In this document: positions 1-10,915 of the stretch, in pieces
How positions within the stretch are numbered: the stretch's first letter is position 1
How the letters are laid out: the number at the start of each line of letters is the position of its first letter
Assembly (NCBI GenBank): GCA_900095095.1
Contig: FMBT01000300.1
Location: forward strand, 434,001-498,000
DNA: 64,000 nucleotides
Origin: Fragilariopsis cylindrus CCMP1102
Lineage: Eukaryota; Bacillariophyta; Bacillariophyceae; Bacillariales; Bacillariaceae
Reading direction: 5' to 3'
The notes under the pieces: generated by a model
Seen by the model: only the letters and a program-made list of their open reading frames with translations
Told to the model about the DNA's origin: nothing
The model's database searches: none
Program-made: the position numbers and the translations under genes

Positions 1-300
1 CCGCAGCAGCCAGGAGAACAAGGTAGCAGCAGCAACGGTGGCGGCGGCGGAGACGAGGAACAAGATCCTAACGCACCTCCGAACGCAGTTCCTAGCCCAT
101 TCGCATTTTTACAAAAATATTGGTACATTATTTTACCCATGATCATTTTACAGTTCATCACAGGACCGGCGGAGGAGCCAAAGTCGCAGGGACCAGACGG
201 TAATGAAGGTGGTGAACAATCGACCAATAATGCTATCTCTACAGGTGATGGTGATAAAAAGACTGCGCGTCGAGGAAAGCGTAGCAGTAACAAGAAATAG
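1..300 (+). CDS. EMC10: ER membrane protein complex subunit 10, C-terminal end (partial)
   Basis: Open from the first base of the window to TAG at 298-300, giving the last 99 residues of a protein that begins upstream. A Gly/Ser/Asp-rich linker leads into one hydrophobic helix starting FLQKYWYIILPMIILQF and then a basic tail. An aromatic KYW-type motif entering a single C-terminal membrane segment is typical of EMC10, a type I ER membrane subunit of the complex that inserts transmembrane helices into the ER membrane. Only the tail is visible, so the call rests on this helix and its position. A generic single-pass ER protein is the alternative. Confidence 0.6.
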   Translation, partial: PQQPGEQGSSSNGGGGGDEEQDPNAPPNAVPSPFAFLQKYWYIILPMIILQFITGPAEEPKSQGPDGNEGGEQSTNNAISTGDGDKKTARRGKRSSNKK

Positions 301-1326
301 TTAAAATTTATACTACAGTACAAATTGTATCTAGTTGCGACATAAAGAAAACAGGTAGATAAGACTGTGGAAAGAATTTCAGCAGCAGAAAAGCAGAAAA
401 AATTACAACAAAGTTTGACGGATATCTAGGTCGAAATATTCTTAATTTCGTTGATCTCCTTTAATAACTACGATGATTGATTATCCGCCCACATATCAAA
501 TGATTCCTTCATCTTGTTAATATTGTACAATTGTAGATATATCATTTAAATCACTATTATATTTGTATTACTGTTTCAAATCTATGAAGACAATAGCATT
601 TAATTTTGATTAGTACATTATTATTTGTGGTTAGTAACATCAACTTTGGCTTCTACAGGACGATTTTGAGCACCAAAAGGTATCATATATAATACGGTAC
701 TACCTGTATTATGGTTAAGATGATACCTATAGTAGGTTTAGAGCACATTGTTCGATTGTCGATAGATACATCACACTTTTGTTGCCTCATAAATAAACTG
801 AAATCTGCATAGAATGTACTGATTTAGTTCCATTAATTTTTACAACGATACAAGATATATAGAAAAAGATGCTCACCCAGTTTCAAGTCACAGAAGACAA
901 CATATTGAATGCATTGCAGTGCTTATACTCAATACTAATACTACCATAAAGCAGAGCACCATTAATACTGTCATCGTTATACATATTTCTAAAATAATAT
1001 TGTAGTAATGGTAAATATATTATCATTGATATAATATTTAATAGTATGAATAATCGATAAAGATTACAATAATATCCAAGTCCGCATTCTTCCTTTATCT
1101 TTATCTTCTTAATAACAAAATACTCTCGTCAAATAATTCATTGTCCATCATTATCATAATAACACTTTGAAGTACACCACATAAAACACATCAAAACATC
1201 CTAACGTTATTACCGTAACGTTACACGATACCAAGTTCAAAGTTACAAGGAAAGATTATCCCTTTCTGTGATAAGCTTTAATAGGCGAAAGAATAACTCG
1301 TCATTTGAACTGCTGACCATTTAACC
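301..1326. other. Intergenic region, EMC10 to PRP38
   Basis: AT-rich with no open frame worth calling and no recognisable RNA gene. It presumably holds the 3' end of the EMC10 transcript and the PRP38 promoter. Confidence 0.5.
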
Positions 1327-2465
1327 ATGGCGAACGTTACAGATCCTGTTATTCGTTCTTTGCAGGGTTCTGACCCACAGAACCTCATGGAATACATTAC
1401 TCGACAGAAAATTTACGATAGTCGTTTTTGGAAAGAAGAATGTTTTGGATTGACTGCAACAGACGTAATAGAGAGAGCAGCGAAATCTCTATCGTGTGTC
1501 GGTGGAACATTTGGAGGGTAGGAAGACCGACGAAATTTCTATCTCTGACGCTCAAACTTTTACAGCTTCAACCGAGTATTGATATCGTTCAAGCCTTTAT
1601 AGAACAGAACGATTTTAAATATCTCAAAGCACTTGGGTGCTTTTATCTGAGATTGACAGGACGGCCGCAAGAAATATACGAAATGTTAGAACCATTTTAT
1701 GCAGATTATTCAAAACTTAAATATCGTGACGTTAACGAATGGAAATTGATACATATGGATGAGTTCATCGATGAACTATTGACGAAACAATTTTGTTGCG
1801 GAATTGCTATGCCAAGATTACCTGCACGAGTAACACTGCAGGATGCTGGTTATCTCGAAGAGGGGCAACGGTCGACGGCCTTGAACGACAAATTTACTGA
1901 GGCAGGAGGTATAAAAGAATATCTTAAAGTCAAGGTAGACCGAGAAATACAAGAACAAATTATTGGGGGAACAACGATCGGAAATACATCAACTGTAGTC
2001 GATTGTTTTGACAGTGCTGTAGCATTATGGGAGAAACGATATGGAAAGATAAAAATTCCTAGGCGAAATGTGTCACATGGAAGTGTTAATTCCAATACCC
2101 CTACTAGTGAACAAATAATAGAAACTGACCTTAATACTTGTACTGATACAACTAATAATGATGATGATGACTTAAAGAAGGAACTACACACCAAAACTAC
2201 CAATGGAACAAACAAACGAAAAGCCATTGATAACGTAGATGATAATATAGAGGAAAAGAAAAGGAAGAAGAAAAAGAAAGATAAAAAAAATAATAAGTAT
2301 GGTACATTGTTTAAAAGTGACAAATCTGAAGATACTGTCAAGAATTCCAACGACGGCGACGAATCTCAAGAAACGAAAACTACCAAGCCCAACAATGATC
2401 CAGAAAGTGATGAATATTGGAATAGTCTAAGAAGTAAACTGGGTATGAATCCATTGAAAAAATAA
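1327..2465 (+). CDS. PRP38: Pre-mRNA-splicing factor PRP38 (one-base frameshift in the assembly)
   Basis: PRP38 is a U4/U6.U5 tri-snRNP (B-complex) protein needed for spliceosome activation. The N-terminus (MANVTDPVIRSLQG, then KIYDSRFWKEECFGLTA) and the following PTKFLSLTLKLLQLQP and DFKYLKALGCFYLRLTG blocks match the PRP38 domain. The C-terminus is a Lys/Asp/Glu-rich nuclear tail ending in a short conserved EYWNSLRSKLG peptide. The reading frame breaks at 1516-1521: after VGGTFGG a TAG follows, while conserved residues GRPTKF continue in another frame. One extra G in the GGG at 1516-1518 restores continuous homology of the right length, giving about 379 residues. An intron is ruled out because the residues on both sides are family-conserved. 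Probably a consensus error, less likely a pseudogene. Confidence 0.9.
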
Positions 2466-2977
2466 TAATTGTAACTACCGTATTGTAAGTTAGTACAGTA
2501 CTACTTATTTCAATCTTTAAATCTAGAATCATCAATAATTATTCGTCGCAGATAAAGTATATGCCGTATAGAAACACTAACGTGATAACGCGATTGTTTG
2601 CTTCTCGGATTACGGATTACAATACAATTGTTCAATTGAACAGTATCCCCCGATAATGACGTCGTGTATATATCTACCGTAGAAGCGCTTTATTCTGTAT
2701 CGTTGCTTCAGTAGTATGTTTTTATATAGATCTAGCGTGCGCATTCAATAGATGTCTAGTTTTTAATTTAGTATATCATTTAGATTAATTTATTAGACAA
2801 TTTTTTCTACAGTTACATTAATGACGAGAACAGCCTACACATAACATCAGAGATCAAACAGTACGACACAAAAAAAGATCGGTAACAGTGCACAAAATTG
2901 CACCCGACCATGCCGTGACAACCTCAGATGAAACATGCAGCAAACAATTAATTGTTGGAAGTTAATTGAATAAAATC
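2466..2977. other. Convergent intergenic region
   Basis: Spacer between the 3' ends of PRP38 and the cingulin-like gene. AT-rich; I see nothing else in it. Confidence 0.5.
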
Positions 2978-4338
2978 CTATCTGTAACCGTATTTGGAAT
3001 TAGATTCGTAACCGTAACTCATATCCTTTCCACTATGGTTGTAATCATCACACACCATTTCACATTCTTCATATCCATAGTATCCCTTTCCCCTTTACCT
3101 CCCTTGCTACCACCGTAGTAACCACCGTAGCTGTCATCACCGTATCCACTACTGTAGTGACTACCATAGCTGTCTACACCGTAACCGTAGCTGTAATCAT
3201 CACTACCGTAGTATCCCTTTCCTCCTTTACCACCCTTACTACCACCATAGTATCCGCCGTAGCTGTCATCACCGTATCCACTGCTGTAACCATAGCTGTA
3301 ATCATCATCACCGTAGTAACCTTTTCCTCCTTTACCTCCCTTGCTACCACCTTCATAACAGATTTCGTAACATTCAGATCCGCCGTATTTCGAATCGCCG
3401 TAATCACCGTAAATCATATCCTTTCCACCATGCTTGTCACACACAACTTCACATACTTCGTACCCATAGTATCCCGTTCCTCCTTTACTACCTTTACCTC
3501 CTTTACCACCGTAGTAGCCGCCCCATGAGTCAGTTTCGTAGTATCCACCCCATGAGTCTCCACCTTTGGATCCTTTACCACCTTTGGATCCTTTACCACC
3601 GTAGTAGCCGCCCCATGAGTCAGTTTCGTAGTATCCACCCCATGAGTCTCCACCTTTGGATCCTTTACCACCGTAGTAACCGCCCCATGAGTCAGTTTCG
3701 TAGTATCCATCCCATGAGTCTCCACCTTTGGATCCTTTACCACCTTTGGATCCTTTTCCACCGTAGTAACCGCCCCAGCTGTCTACCTCGTAGTCGTAGT
3801 AGCCGCCCCAGCTGTCGCCTCCCTTGGATCCTTTACCACCTTTACTACCTTTGCCTCCCTTGCCACCACTTCCTTCGTGGCAGACTTCGTAACATTCAGG
3901 TCCGTATGATGGGTATGATGGCTTGTATTCAGGCACATTGTGCGATGATGAACCACCGTATTTGGAATCATCGCCGTATCCGTAGTAATCCTTGCCACAT
4001 ACCCATTCACATTCTTCATATCCATAGTAGCCTTTGCCTCCCTTTCCTCCTTTACCTCCCTTGCTACCACCGTAGTAACCACCGTAGCTGTCGTCGCCGT
4101 AACTTCCGTAACTCTCTACATCGTAACCGTATTCGTAACTACCGTAGTAACTACCGTAGTAACCTTTTCCTCCCTTGCCACCTTTACCTCCCTTGCCACC
4201 ACTTCCATCGTGACAGACTTCGTAACATTCAGGTCCATATGAATCGTCTGATTTTAACTTGCGTTCCACCGGTAATTCGGAGGAGAATACAGTAGCCACA
4301 AGGCTAAGCAATAGTACTGATAACGTTAATTTCATCAT
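2978..4338 (-). CDS. Secreted Lys/Gly/Tyr/Trp-rich repeat protein, cingulin/silaffin-like biosilica candidate
   Basis: The start is taken at 4338, where MMKLTLSVLLLSLVATVFSS is a clear signal peptide; the frame stays open upstream to 4563 but without secretory character. A basic ERKLKSDD stretch follows, containing an RKL site of the RXL type cleaved in silica-associated precursors. The rest alternates KGGKGGKGG/KGSKGG lysine clusters (K-x-x-K spacing), GYYG/DSWGGYY aromatic blocks, and cysteine-pair motifs such as ECYEVCH, CEWVC, CEVVC and ECYEIC. This is the layout of diatom cingulins (Y- and W-type) and related silaffins, which are insoluble organic matrix proteins of the frustule. A one-base deletion in the C run at 3090-3093 shifts the last ~35 codons; in the restored frame another YYGYEECE..C block follows and ends at 2978. 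Exact 3D role unknown. Confidence 0.7.
3520..3790 (-). repeat. In-frame tandem repeats of the cingulin-like gene
   Basis: Near-identical units of roughly 60-90 bp encode DSWGGYY/ETDSWGGYYGGKGSKGG. The nucleotide identity between units is very high, which suggests recent unit duplication. Confidence 0.8.
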
Positions 4339-6284
4339 TGTTGGGTCGTACCTGGAAGATTTGCAGTTAATTTTTGAAACGAAAAATAGGTTAGTTAGCG
4401 ACAGGTGAAATAACGAACGGTAAAGTCTTAAACGTCGACGACGACAACAACGACAACAACAACAGATCAATTGTGCATCAATAGTATTAAAGACCGTAGA
4501 CCAAGGACAATGGGGTACGACGAATGGAATAGAATCATCACATTCAAACAATTTCCATGCCATAGCAGGTGTCCTTTACAAGTGCTTGTACTTACTTTGT
4601 TGTCAAATTTTATTGAGATTTTGATTTTATGAATGCAAACAAGGTATGTAAAACAGTTTAAATCGATTGTGTTTTGAAAAAGTGATGTTTCGGAAGAGTG
4701 ATTTGATTTGTCACACACGACCGGCAAAGCAAGAGGCGCCAAAGTAATTCTTTAATTACTATAAAAATTGACATGCGGGTGTAAAGGCAGGCACAAGTCA
4801 TTAATATCATTACATAAGCCATATAACGTCAGACGTTGTGCTTCCTCGATAGTAAAAAAAATCAAACATCAGCGCGAAAATTGAATTAAATTTTAAAGTT
4901 TTTTTGAATTTCGGATTCTTTACGATTCGATTCAAATTTAGCAGCTATTCTAGTACTTCTCACAGAAAAACGAAAGATATACAAGTAGTTTCTTACTTGT
5001 ACTTGTTGATTTGTACTTTATTATTGTTAAGAGTTATTATTTTCTATCAATTGTTAGCATAGCTACAGGTTGGAAAACCAGTAATAGTTATAGAACATCT
5101 CATATAGTCTCAATAGTACTTGTACTGTAGATATATCTGCCTTAGAGTCTGATGGTATATATATATCTTCTTCATCTAATATTATAGTGATTAGTTGTTG
5201 TTATAGTTTACTATAAAACTGGAGCTGAGTTTTATCAGAATGAGAATCAAAATAGACTGCATGATTTTGTTGAAAATTACCTATATGGATTAGCTCAGTA
5301 AACATAACATCCAGTTCTAGAAAGACAAATAATATGGACCTTGCTTGCTTGTGACCAGTGTTGCTGTTGTTACGTGGATGGATTGGTGGACATCCTATGC
5401 TATTCTGCTTGGGTATTATGGATCCTGGTCTCTTTAGATGGTGGTCTATTAGATTCTATCTTCTGATGATTCTGTTTTCATATTATTGGCATCTTGTTGC
5501 TGCTGCCTGTTACTACATGATGATGCAATTAGTTGTTGTATACATGGTATGCTTTGCCTGACAATTTTTTTTTGCCATTTGCCTGTTGACACTTTTTTTT
5601 GCCTACCATCAAAGCTTACACCCAATACAAGTAACCTCATCCAACGCAACATGACAGTAGAATGATAATGGGATCACAGTGTGGTTTGCCTTCCATGGAG
5701 GACTAATCCACCTTACCTTGAAGATGATAGGTCCGGTTCAACCATACGGCTTATTGACTTTGATCTCTCTCTTCTGAATTCAGTAATTTCCCCTCATTAG
5801 TAATGACACTGTTGATGATTCAGATGATGTGTCTATGTACAGTATTCTTCACTTGTTTGACATTTACAAAGCAAACAAAGAAAGGCCGCATGCATGAATG
5901 TCTCAATTGTTCACTCAAGCAACAATCGTGCTGTTAGGAAACAACTGTCATTAATATCTCACTGCTGCTACATTACTATCAACCAGCATGACACATTATC
6001 AGTAATGCTATATATAGCTCTGTTAGCTCTGTTGCCATCACTCAGATCACACTTGAAAGGGATGTTTACTGTCTCTGTATATTTATCTTGAGTAAGCTTG
6101 AATTATTATCATCACCACTTCCCTTTTGGTAGACACAAAAATAGGTTCCAACAGAAGCACAAATAAAGGTAAGAAGAGCTATTGACATCAAATGGATTTT
6201 TGATTAGTTTGGTCATAGAAAAATATTGATATGTGATATACTTTGTTGTTGTTGCTATAATTTTTCTTTTACTGCACTACTATT
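4339..6284. other. Gene-poor region
   Basis: Includes the 5' flank of the cingulin-like gene and about 1.9 kb of AT-rich DNA. The short open frames here are scattered, lack codon regularity and match nothing I recognise. Confidence 0.5.
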
Positions 6285-7282
6285 GGCGCGTTCCAGCTCA
6301 AGGTGGTATTTTGTGGGACACTCGCGACTCAATTTTTGATATGCGCGATAGGCTCGCGACAGGAAAATTCTTTTAAATTATTAAGAGTTGGAATGGAAAA
6401 TTCCTTATTAACACATGAAAATGGGAATGTAATGAATCGAAGCATCATCAATATAGGTCCATTTAGCAAAAGCTTATGAGACGAAATATTTATATTCGTA
6501 CCGTTAAGAGAGGAAAAAAAATTGGGTGTGATTTAGTCATCTGGGGAAAATTCTATCAGGTCATATATGGGTGGCAGGCAGATTTTCGAATCGCCACAAG
6601 AGGTGCATAAGAGAGGAAGATTAAAAATTTAATAATGGACTAATAGATAAAGTGCTAATACAGATGTCTCTATTACTGTTATATTAGTTGATGCGATAAT
6701 TTTTATTGTTATTAGTACATTAAGAGAGGACCCATTATCATCGGGTATGTAGGACGTGTTTTTTTCGAAAATACGAAAATCATGTGTCTCTTGTTACAAG
6801 AGAGATTAAGTAGTTAAATTCAACCATATTCAGTCGAAATTTTTTGTGCTTGTTAAGAGTACCAATATCTATATTTCGCCTCATAAGCGTATGTTAAATA
6901 GACCGATATCCATGGAGGTTCGATTCAGTACATTCCCATTGTCATGTGTTAATAATGAATTTTCCGCCCTATTTACTGCATAGGTGCGCGGTGAATTAAT
7001 TATTTTCAACTTTGTCGGAGTACACCATATGGGGGAAATTCTACACAGATCACTAGCAGGGCGTTCCTGACACTACCTAGACCAGTCGACAATTTGGAAT
7101 GTGTAGAATCGACAGGATTAGGTACTGTAGAAGGTTTGAGGAGCTACCATACAGTTAAAAATCCCCCCGATTGATGGTACTTTCACTGCATAGCGCGTGT
7201 TAAACCAATCCCGCAAACAAGCGTCTGTCCGAAGATTGTCACACAGTAGCGAAAAACGGATCACATCCGCGCGGAACACGCC
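6285..7282. mobile_element. Probable non-autonomous DNA transposon (MITE-like) with terminal and subterminal inverted repeats
   Basis: The ends are GGCGCGTTCC (6285-6294) and GGAACACGCC (7273-7282), a 10-bp inverted pair with one mismatch. They are flanked on both sides by TATT (6281-6284 and 7283-7286), a possible 4-bp target duplication. Inside, 6393-6520 and 6841-6967 form a long imperfect inverted repeat; for example TTATTAACACATGAAAATGG in the left arm pairs with the right arm around 6934-6953. No transposase frame is present. The family is not identifiable by eye. Confidence 0.5.
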
Positions 7283-7286
7283 TATT

Positions 7287-9325
7287 GTGGCTGTAATTAT
7301 TGAGGAGTTTGCAATCTAGTCCTTTCAATTGCCTTTTTGGGAAAGATAGTCTATTGAGCCAAATGCCTGCAGGACTAAGCAGTAACAGAAAATGTGTTCA
7401 GAGAGATCCAGAAGAAGGGTTCAGTTACAATCATTTCCGTTGTGGACAGATGTACACTTTTGCCTGGGAAAAATGTTCAAACTTTTGACAAAAATGAGTG
7501 ACAAAATTTAGTTGTTGCCATGCAAATTTGTTCTCTGTTAAAACTGTAATACCAATAACATACCAACCAGAAAGTGTAAGTAAGTGCTGCTGTACAATAT
7601 GTTAATTATTTGTCCCTGGACAAACAAATTGTTACTTCTAGTTTTTTGACTGTCCCACTAGCATGTTCTGCATCTTTTTTGATGTACAGAACGCCTCCAG
7701 GTTGTCTTAAGGGTTCTCCCATATCATACCAGAATGGAGAACATTTGCTCATCACCATGATGAGTTGAGTATCATTGATAGTTTGGCTGTGGGTTAAATT
7801 GAAAGTTGAGCAAAACCAAAACCAAGCAATAAGAGTATAGTACCAGTCCAACCAAACTTCAAAACATTAAATGGAACATGATGATGGATACTTTTAGTAG
7901 AGGGAATGTTACTTATGGGGATTTGCATAGGTCCAATGCAATGTAACAAACAAAGAGAGTGATAGAAGAACATCCCAACTTTCCAACACCACCAACAACC
8001 AGCCAGTCCCTCAATTAATTCATGGAAAAATAATTGATAATAGACCAACAATTTCACTGTGAAATTTGATCTTGAATCTAAATTGGTTGCTGCTATTGAA
8101 CTGACTGATTCTTGTTCACTAAAGGTAATGGTACTCTATCATATTCATCTGATCAGTAGTAATGGATGTGATCAGTTTTGTTTTTCCATGGTGATGATGA
8201 ATTATTGTACACTTACAAATAAAACTTCCTTTGCATTGCGCTCAAATGAAAATACAGTTATTGAAAGCATTATGGAATTTTCTGTCAACATGACAATGGG
8301 AATTCAATTGACTGTATATTGATCTCTATCTGTATAGAGGTCCATTTAATGCAACAGCAGCACAGTAGGTTGGTGGAGCCACAACAAGGAAAACTGCTAC
8401 CAACCAATCAAGTGGCAGATAAAATAGCTGGTTAAGCTGCATTTAAATCAATAGGCAACAAAGTGTTACTCCTTTACTACTGTATTTTTTAATTCATTCG
8501 CGTATTTTTATCTTATTTTAAAATATGACAGCCATTTTGTTATTGCCTGCCCCCATTCATTGTCACATCACATCGTTGTCCTTATAATATAGGTGCAGCA
8601 ACATCAGTCAGTATCAACCTGGACTGCTTAATCATAGTGTGTTGTTAATTTAATTGAGCAGTTGAGTATTACTGATTCCAACAGAGCAATAACTTCAACA
8701 ACTAAATCTTCTTTTGTCGGTGATGATAGTTTTTTTTTTTTTTTTCCTTCCACATCTCACATACCAAAGTCAATTTGTTGTTGTTGTTGTTCAATGTATC
8801 CAGGTGAATATGCTTGATCATGTAAGGGTCAAGTCAAAGAGACAAAAGCATACAAAATATGCAAACACTAAGCACATTACCATGCTAAACATAAGATTTC
8901 TGAACACATGTTGAATCTCAAGTTGGGGGAATAAGACACGAACTGAGTACACTGAGTGACTAGTGACTGACTAACATAGTACAAGTAGATATGATACCCA
9001 ATAGTGAGCAACTAAGCTCACATTTCTAATGAACACTACTTGCATACAATAGTTTAGGAAGTCTACAGTCTACTATTGGGCCTTAGGTAGCTAGACACGT
9101 TGAGAACATTATCTTTCATTCTGTGGGAAGATAATACATATTTTTGAATAATTTAGTTTCTTTTTGATGTTTCGGTTGAAGATAAGAAAGCAAATCTCCC
9201 AATCTAATAAATTAAAAATAATAAATCAATCATCATCAAATCATCAAATTACAATCAAGACCACAAGCATCTGGGCATCTCATCGTTCATCTTTAGTATT
9301 ACTATGACGTACGACTTCAGAAGTA
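7287..9325. other. Gene-poor region
   Basis: No convincing gene. Several frames of 60-90 codons occur on both strands but show no domain or splice context. It may contain decayed repeat sequence. Confidence 0.4.
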
Positions 9326-10360
9326 ATGTACCAGACCAAAGCTCTACCTATGTTGTTCCATGTCGTCATCTTCGTTTTTGTTCTTCTTTTTATTGGTGAA
9401 GGGAGTTTCATTGATGTGAAAACGGGCGCGAACTCGTTTATATTAACAAACAACTTTCGTCGTCCGTCGTCGTTGTTGCCGGTACAATGGCGAGGATGTC
9501 AAAATCGCGGAATGCAGATCACAAGGGTCCGAATGGTACGTAATATTGACATGGTCGAAGCATTGATATTTCTTGGCACAAATAGTATGTTTTATCCTCC
9601 CGATTATAATAATAATGACAATGACAATGATAATAATCACAATAGAAAAAAGATGTTGTTTTTGCCGGGAGTAGAAAATTTAATCGATGAATGTAAGCGT
9701 GACGAGACAGCAGTTATTGCCATTCTTGATAACAATAATGATGTTATGATTAGTGCGGAGGGCAACAGCAGCAACGACGTTGTTATTTTCAAGGTAAAAA
9801 CATCGTTACCTCCAAATCCAAAAGATTTATGGGAGGCTATTCATTCGATAGTTGTTCAACCGCGGGGGTTTGGCGGCAGTAGTGGCTTTGGCTCAAAAGC
9901 CCCAGATCCAGTTCGTTCTCCTTTGCCATGTCATTGTGTCGTTTTGTGTGATACTATTGATCAATGTAGAGCAGCACGGTATGCTGGTATGCGTGTTTTG
10001 TGTCTGAATGATAACTCAATAGCAGATGGTGTAATGAATTTTGGTGATTACGATGATACTAGTACTGTCCCGAGAAATTTCTGGGAATCTATTACAGTAG
10101 ATGACATCACTACTCCAGGTAGTTTTTGGCTCAATCCTCCCCAGCCCAAAGATGACGAAGGAAATGGTGTGGATGTATTATCTATCATCGAGGAGTACGA
10201 CGTATCCTTTGTACAACAACAACAACAACAACAACAGAATGATATCTTTGATAGTATATCTAGTACCATCCCAACAGACGATGTTATTCCGAAGAATGAC
10301 GACCCGGAAGATAACGATCAGTACTTGAAGGATATATTAATGGATATGGATCTTCTATGA
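9326..10360 (+). CDS. HAD-like hydrolase-fold protein, predicted plastid precursor
   Basis: 344 residues from ATG at 9326, single exon. The N-terminus has a hydrophobic signal (VVIFVFVLLFIGEG) followed by an S-F junction and an Arg/Ser/Asn-rich stretch, which resembles a diatom bipartite plastid presequence. The body contains NIDMVEALIFLG, a region with LIDECKRDETAVIAIL, and CVVLCDTIDQCRAARYAGMR. The last resembles the late HAD motif (VxxDS.xGxxAAxxAGM). The DxDxT nucleophile motif of the N-terminal half is not visible, so catalysis is doubtful. The C-terminus is low complexity (polyQ at about 10215-10236, then acidic). Could equally be a HAD-derived structural protein. Confidence 0.55.
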   Translation: MYQTKALPMLFHVVIFVFVLLFIGEGSFIDVKTGANSFILTNNFRRPSSLLPVQWRGCQNRGMQITRVRMVRNIDMVEALIFLGTNSMFYPPDYNNNDNDNDNNHNRKKMLFLPGVENLIDECKRDETAVIAILDNNNDVMISAEGNSSNDVVIFKVKTSLPPNPKDLWEAIHSIVVQPRGFGGSSGFGSKAPDPVRSPLPCHCVVLCDTIDQCRAARYAGMRVLCLNDNSIADGVMNFGDYDDTSTVPRNFWESITVDDITTPGSFWLNPPQPKDDEGNGVDVLSIIEEYDVSFVQQQQQQQQNDIFDSISSTIPTDDVIPKNDDPEDNDQYLKDILMDMDLL

Positions 10361-10915
10361 TATTATTAAATTTATATTTAGCAGAACAACATGTGTTTTA
10401 CTGCGACACCAGACGGACAGAGACGTTGGCAATACTAGCAGCAATCGAATAATCACAATTACACGTTCAATGCAACAAAAACAAAACATGAAAAGAACAT
10501 AACATAACAAATTAGTCGATTAGAGCGACAGCAAACAACTGAGAGCGATCCGCCACAGCCACCTAGATCATCCGTTTTCTCTAGTTGATAAGTGAACAAA
10601 TAAAAATGTATTAGGTGAATCGGACTGCAGTTATTCAGTGAGTATGATACTGCATGCAAGACAAGCGACGTCATACGTTCTCCCTCCAACTTCAAACTTA
10701 GCACGACGTTTCAAAAGCTTTTCCGGACTATGTTGCTGGAAACATTTTGGCTTTGTACAGATTAAGTTGTCTTGAATGTTTTTTTTCTACGATTTCTACT
10801 TTTTTCTCAAAGCAAATAGTATGAAATTAAGAAACCAAATTGATTAATAGAATAGAAATAATCTAAGAAGATGAATTATATTATATTATATTATATTTAA
10901 AAAACGTACAGTATC
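10361..10915. other. Convergent intergenic region
   Basis: 3' flanks of two convergent genes, with a TATAT-rich stretch near 10874-10898. No further feature seen. Confidence 0.5.

Noticed and set aside
1495-1570. Intron explaining the PRP38 frame break (GTAGG ... TTTTACAG)
   Set aside because: It would remove GRPTKFLSLTLKLLQ, which is conserved in the PRP38 family; a single missing base fits better.
3525-4295. Long plus-strand frame rich in His/Arg/Leu opposite the cingulin-like gene
   Set aside because: It is the antisense shadow of the repeats and has no independent coding features.
4339-4563. Upstream extension of the cingulin-like frame to an earlier ATG
   Set aside because: The extension has no secretory character and the clear signal peptide begins at the internal MMKL start.
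6920-6932. GGTTCGATTC as a tRNA T-arm
   Set aside because: No acceptor or anticodon stem around it; it is part of an inverted repeat arm.
7287-8330. Open frames of 60-90 codons as retrotransposon remnants
   Set aside because: No reverse transcriptase, integrase or gag motif could be seen in any of them.
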